DNA of 46,866 nt from Woeseiaceae bacterium (lineage in GTDB: Bacteria; Pseudomonadota; Gammaproteobacteria; Steroidobacterales; Woeseiaceae), in contig JABDNG010000063.1 in assembly GCA_013001045.1 (NCBI GenBank), positions 1-46,866 on the forward strand, given 5' to 3'. Made by a program: the position numbers and the translations under genes. This document shows positions 44,789-46,866 of the stretch, piece by piece; position 1 is the stretch's first letter, and the number at the start of each line of letters is the position of its first letter. The notes under the pieces are model-generated. The model was not told where the DNA came from. It did no database searches and saw only the letters and a program-made list of their open reading frames with translations.

Positions 44789-46024
44789 ATGAGCAGGATA
44801 TCGCTACTAGTAATTTTTTTGTGCCTGGCCTGCACGGGCTGTTCCGTCAATGAGGTCGTCGTTGCCGAGGAGACAGAGCTCGTCGTGGCCGAGACGCCGG
44901 TCGACGAAGCGATGTTGCTCGATATCGGTATCGTTGAATTTGCGCCTGGCATCGCAGCCGACAATGATCCGCAGAAGACGCGAGTCTTCCCGGAAATCCG
45001 CAACGCCGAAACCCGGTTTCTGGCTTACCATCTGAAAACGACGTTGCAGGGCACCGGGCATTGGGGTGCCGTTCGCGTCGTTCCGTCGCGCAGCGCTTTC
45101 ACCGACGTCGTCGTTAGCGGCGAAATCGAGGAATCGGACGGCGAGTACATCGTATTGAATGTCTCGGTCGATGACGCGGCGGGCCGGCACTGGTTTAACC
45201 GGACTTACGAGACACAGACCGGCATGACCTCGTATTCGGAACGCCGAGATCGCCGACGCGACCCGTACCAGAAAGTGTTTAACGACATCGCAAACGACCT
45301 GCAGGAATACGTGGCGCTGTTGCCGCCGAAGCAATTGCAGCAGACGCGGCAGATTTCGGAACTGCAGTTTTTTGCGGACATGTCGCCACTGGCCTATGGC
45401 GAGCATTTGCAATTGGGCGAGGATGGCCTGGTTAATATCAATCGCTTGCCAGCAGAAAATGACCCGGCCGTGATGCGCCTGCGTCAAATTCGGGAGCGCG
45501 ATCGCCTCGTCGTCGACACCCTCAACGAACACTACGCCAATTTTTATTACGGCATCGCCATTCCCTATCGGAGCTGGCGCAAGAATGCTCGCCAGGAGTC
45601 CATTAACTTCCGCGAAGTCAAACGTTCGGCGCGCATGCAGGCGTTGGTGGGCGTGGTTGTCCTCGCCGGCTCGTTGGCCATTGATACGAACAGTTCGGGA
45701 AGCAGCCGGACCCGACGCGTGAATCGCGGCCTGCAGAACATGGGAATCTACGAGGGCTTCAATCGCATAGTGGGCGGATTTCAGCGCAATAGCGAGGCCA
45801 GCTTGCACCTCGACGCGATTTCAGAGTTGTCCGAATCGTTTGGTGCGGAAGCAGCGCCGATGGTGGTCAACATCGCGGGAGAGGAGCGGCGACTTACAGG
45901 CACCGCGGCCGCACAATACGAAAGCTGGCGCCGACTATTGAAGGAAATTTACGAGGCGGAAACTGGGTTCAAACAGGACGTCGATGTTGCGGCGCCGAAG
46001 CGCACGGCGGAAGCCACTCAGTAA
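44789..46024 (+). CDS. Uncharacterised lipoprotein of the kinase cluster
   Basis: 411 residues without a family I recognise. The signal peptide ends at a lipoprotein-like C-L-A-C15-T-G-C18. Residues 40-130 read as an alpha/beta domain (D-I-G-I-V-E-F-A-P-G, F-L-A-Y-H-L-K-T-T-L-Q, D-V-V-V-S-G-E-I) reminiscent of periplasmic lipoproteins that form oligomers, such as LpoB/CsgG-like folds; this is a weak impression. A hydrophobic stretch (A-L-V-G-V-V-V-L-A-G-S-L-A-I, about 289-302) interrupts the second half, and a Tyr-rich segment precedes it. It follows the repeat lipoprotein by 18 bases and precedes a kinase by 26, so it belongs to the same transcript. Confidence 0.75.
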   Translation: MSRISLLVIFLCLACTGCSVNEVVVAEETELVVAETPVDEAMLLDIGIVEFAPGIAADNDPQKTRVFPEIRNAETRFLAYHLKTTLQGTGHWGAVRVVPSRSAFTDVVVSGEIEESDGEYIVLNVSVDDAAGRHWFNRTYETQTGMTSYSERRDRRRDPYQKVFNDIANDLQEYVALLPPKQLQQTRQISELQFFADMSPLAYGEHLQLGEDGLVNINRLPAENDPAVMRLRQIRERDRLVVDTLNEHYANFYYGIAIPYRSWRKNARQESINFREVKRSARMQALVGVVVLAGSLAIDTNSSGSSRTRRVNRGLQNMGIYEGFNRIVGGFQRNSEASLHLDAISELSESFGAEAAPMVVNIAGEERRLTGTAAAQYESWRRLLKEIYEAETGFKQDVDVAAPKRTAEATQ

Positions 46025-46050
46025 CATGGGCAGCCACCTATCCGCGCACG

Positions 46051-46866
46051 ATGCTTGAACTCAGCAAAGGTATCCAGCTAGCCGATAGATACACACTGGA
46101 CCGCCACCTCGGCGGCGGCGGCGAGGCGCAAACGTGGCTCGCGAAAGACCGGCTGACGGGCGCGGCGGTCGCTTTGAAGATTGCCGGTAACGCACCCGGC
46201 GCTGCGCGGCGGCTGCACACCGAATGGCAAACCAATATCCGACTGATGCACGCGCACATCGCACGCGTGTTCGAGTTTCACGACGAAGACGATAGTGCGT
46301 TCTACGCACAGCAGTTCATCGATGGTCCCGACCTGGGGGAGCTCAGCGGCAAGCCCGTGGAGCAGGTGATGGCGCCGATCGGCCTGATCGCCGATGCGCT
46401 GCGCTATGCACATGGCAAGGGCATCGTGCACCGGGATATCAAGGCGTCCAATATTCTGCTCGATCGAAATGGTGCGCCGTATCTGGCCGACTTCGGCGTG
46501 TCGCAAACGATTGGCTCGCAGAGCGACAGTGGATCGCTCATTGCACAAAGTCCGCAGTCGCTGGCGGGCGACCCGGCACAGCCATCGGATGACATTTTTG
46601 CGTTGGGTGGTTTGATCCATGAGCTGGTCAGCGGCCGTTCGCCGTATTCATCGTCGGACACCGCGAACGAAATCAGGAATGCCACGCCGCAACCGTTGCG
46701 CGCGCCCGACGGCTCCGACGTGCCGCAAGCGCTGCAAACGCTGGTTGCCAGTATGCTCGACAAGGATTCGGCGAATCGACCGGATGCCGAGCAGGTGGTG
46801 TCGGCGTTGCGGGCAGCGGGTTTTGCACCCGGGCCGGCAAAAATAAAATATGCGCCGCGAGCCGCC
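46051..46866 (+). CDS. Ser/Thr protein kinase (C-terminus outside window)
   Basis: Canonical Hanks-type kinase, 272 residues visible and open at the window end. The start is ATG 46051; an ATG at 46026 is out of frame and meets a stop. Gly loop L-G-G-G-G-E-A-Q-T-W, K43 in V-A-L-K, H127-R-D129-I-K-A-S-N and D147-F-G are all intact, so unlike the first kinase it is an RD kinase. The activation segment is short, with S-P-Q-S replacing A-P-E. The domain ends near residue 256 and is followed by a Pro/Lys linker, so a further domain or membrane helix probably lies beyond the window. Confidence 0.92.
   Translation, partial: MLELSKGIQLADRYTLDRHLGGGGEAQTWLAKDRLTGAAVALKIAGNAPGAARRLHTEWQTNIRLMHAHIARVFEFHDEDDSAFYAQQFIDGPDLGELSGKPVEQVMAPIGLIADALRYAHGKGIVHRDIKASNILLDRNGAPYLADFGVSQTIGSQSDSGSLIAQSPQSLAGDPAQPSDDIFALGGLIHELVSGRSPYSSSDTANEIRNATPQPLRAPDGSDVPQALQTLVASMLDKDSANRPDAEQVVSALRAAGFAPGPAKIKYAPRAA

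Noticed and set aside
44807-45808. Minus-strand frame of 333 codons
   Set aside because: Antisense to the lipoprotein gene, which has a signal peptide and good spacing with its neighbours.
1-46866. Search for tRNA, rRNA, insertion sequences and attachment sites
   Set aside because: No cloverleaf, rRNA core sequence, transposase motif or terminal repeats were recognised by reading; a covariance-model search would be needed to exclude small RNAs.

Overview
The window looks like a chromosomal segment of a marine, heterotrophic gammaproteobacterium. This is an inference from gene content: TonB-dependent outer-membrane uptake, a sodium-pumping oxaloacetate decarboxylase, many lipoprotein-type peptidases, haem A synthesis and CoA-based acid catabolism. 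Base composition is moderately GC-rich and uniform by eye. I see no rRNA, tRNA, CRISPR array, insertion sequence or phage gene. Coding density is high and no stretch over 300 bases lacks a gene.

Region by region. 1-8.8 kb: a MenA-like prenyltransferase cut by the window edge, two secreted metallopeptidase lipoproteins (M3 and M1), an acyl-CoA dehydrogenase followed by a HupE/UreJ-type membrane protein, a lipase-like lipoprotein and a His-rich NicO-type metal transporter. 8.8-19.6 kb: a probable catabolic cluster: class III CoA-transferase, HyuA/HyuB hydantoinase/oxoprolinase subunits, a GntR/UTRA regulator, a TonB-dependent receptor, an N-carbamoylsarcosine-amidase-like hydrolase, an HMG-CoA-lyase-like enzyme and a short VOC protein. 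It is preceded by a promoter framed by direct and inverted repeats. 19.7-22.9 kb: oadG-oadA-oadB, the complete sodium-translocating oxaloacetate decarboxylase.

22.9-24.4 kb: a polyprenyl-phosphate-type glycosyltransferase and a C-terminally short UDP-GlcNAc 2-epimerase-like gene carrying an 18-bp tandem repeat. 24.4-30.4 kb: a minus-strand operon (omega-aminotransferase, mmsA, MBL hydrolase, M20 dipeptidase) that reads as beta-alanine / beta-alanyl-dipeptide catabolism, divergent from an XRE-cupin regulator with palindromes between them. 30.4-37.5 kb: branched-chain aminotransferase, hemN, haem A synthase, an FMN-dependent alpha-hydroxy-acid oxidase, a cold-shock protein flanked by RNA hairpins, two small conserved proteins and a membrane-anchored redoxin.

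37.6-46.9 kb: one long plus-strand run. It starts with acetoacetyl-CoA synthetase, a hotdog thioesterase and glycerol kinase, then passes by a 20-base overlap into a signalling module: a non-RD Ser/Thr kinase fused to four zinc ribbons, a PP2C phosphatase, a lipoprotein with a 27-bp tandem repeat encoding Gly/Ser-rich nonapeptides, an unrecognised lipoprotein, and a second canonical kinase running off the window. This kinase-phosphatase-lipoprotein module is the best candidate here for an undescribed system.
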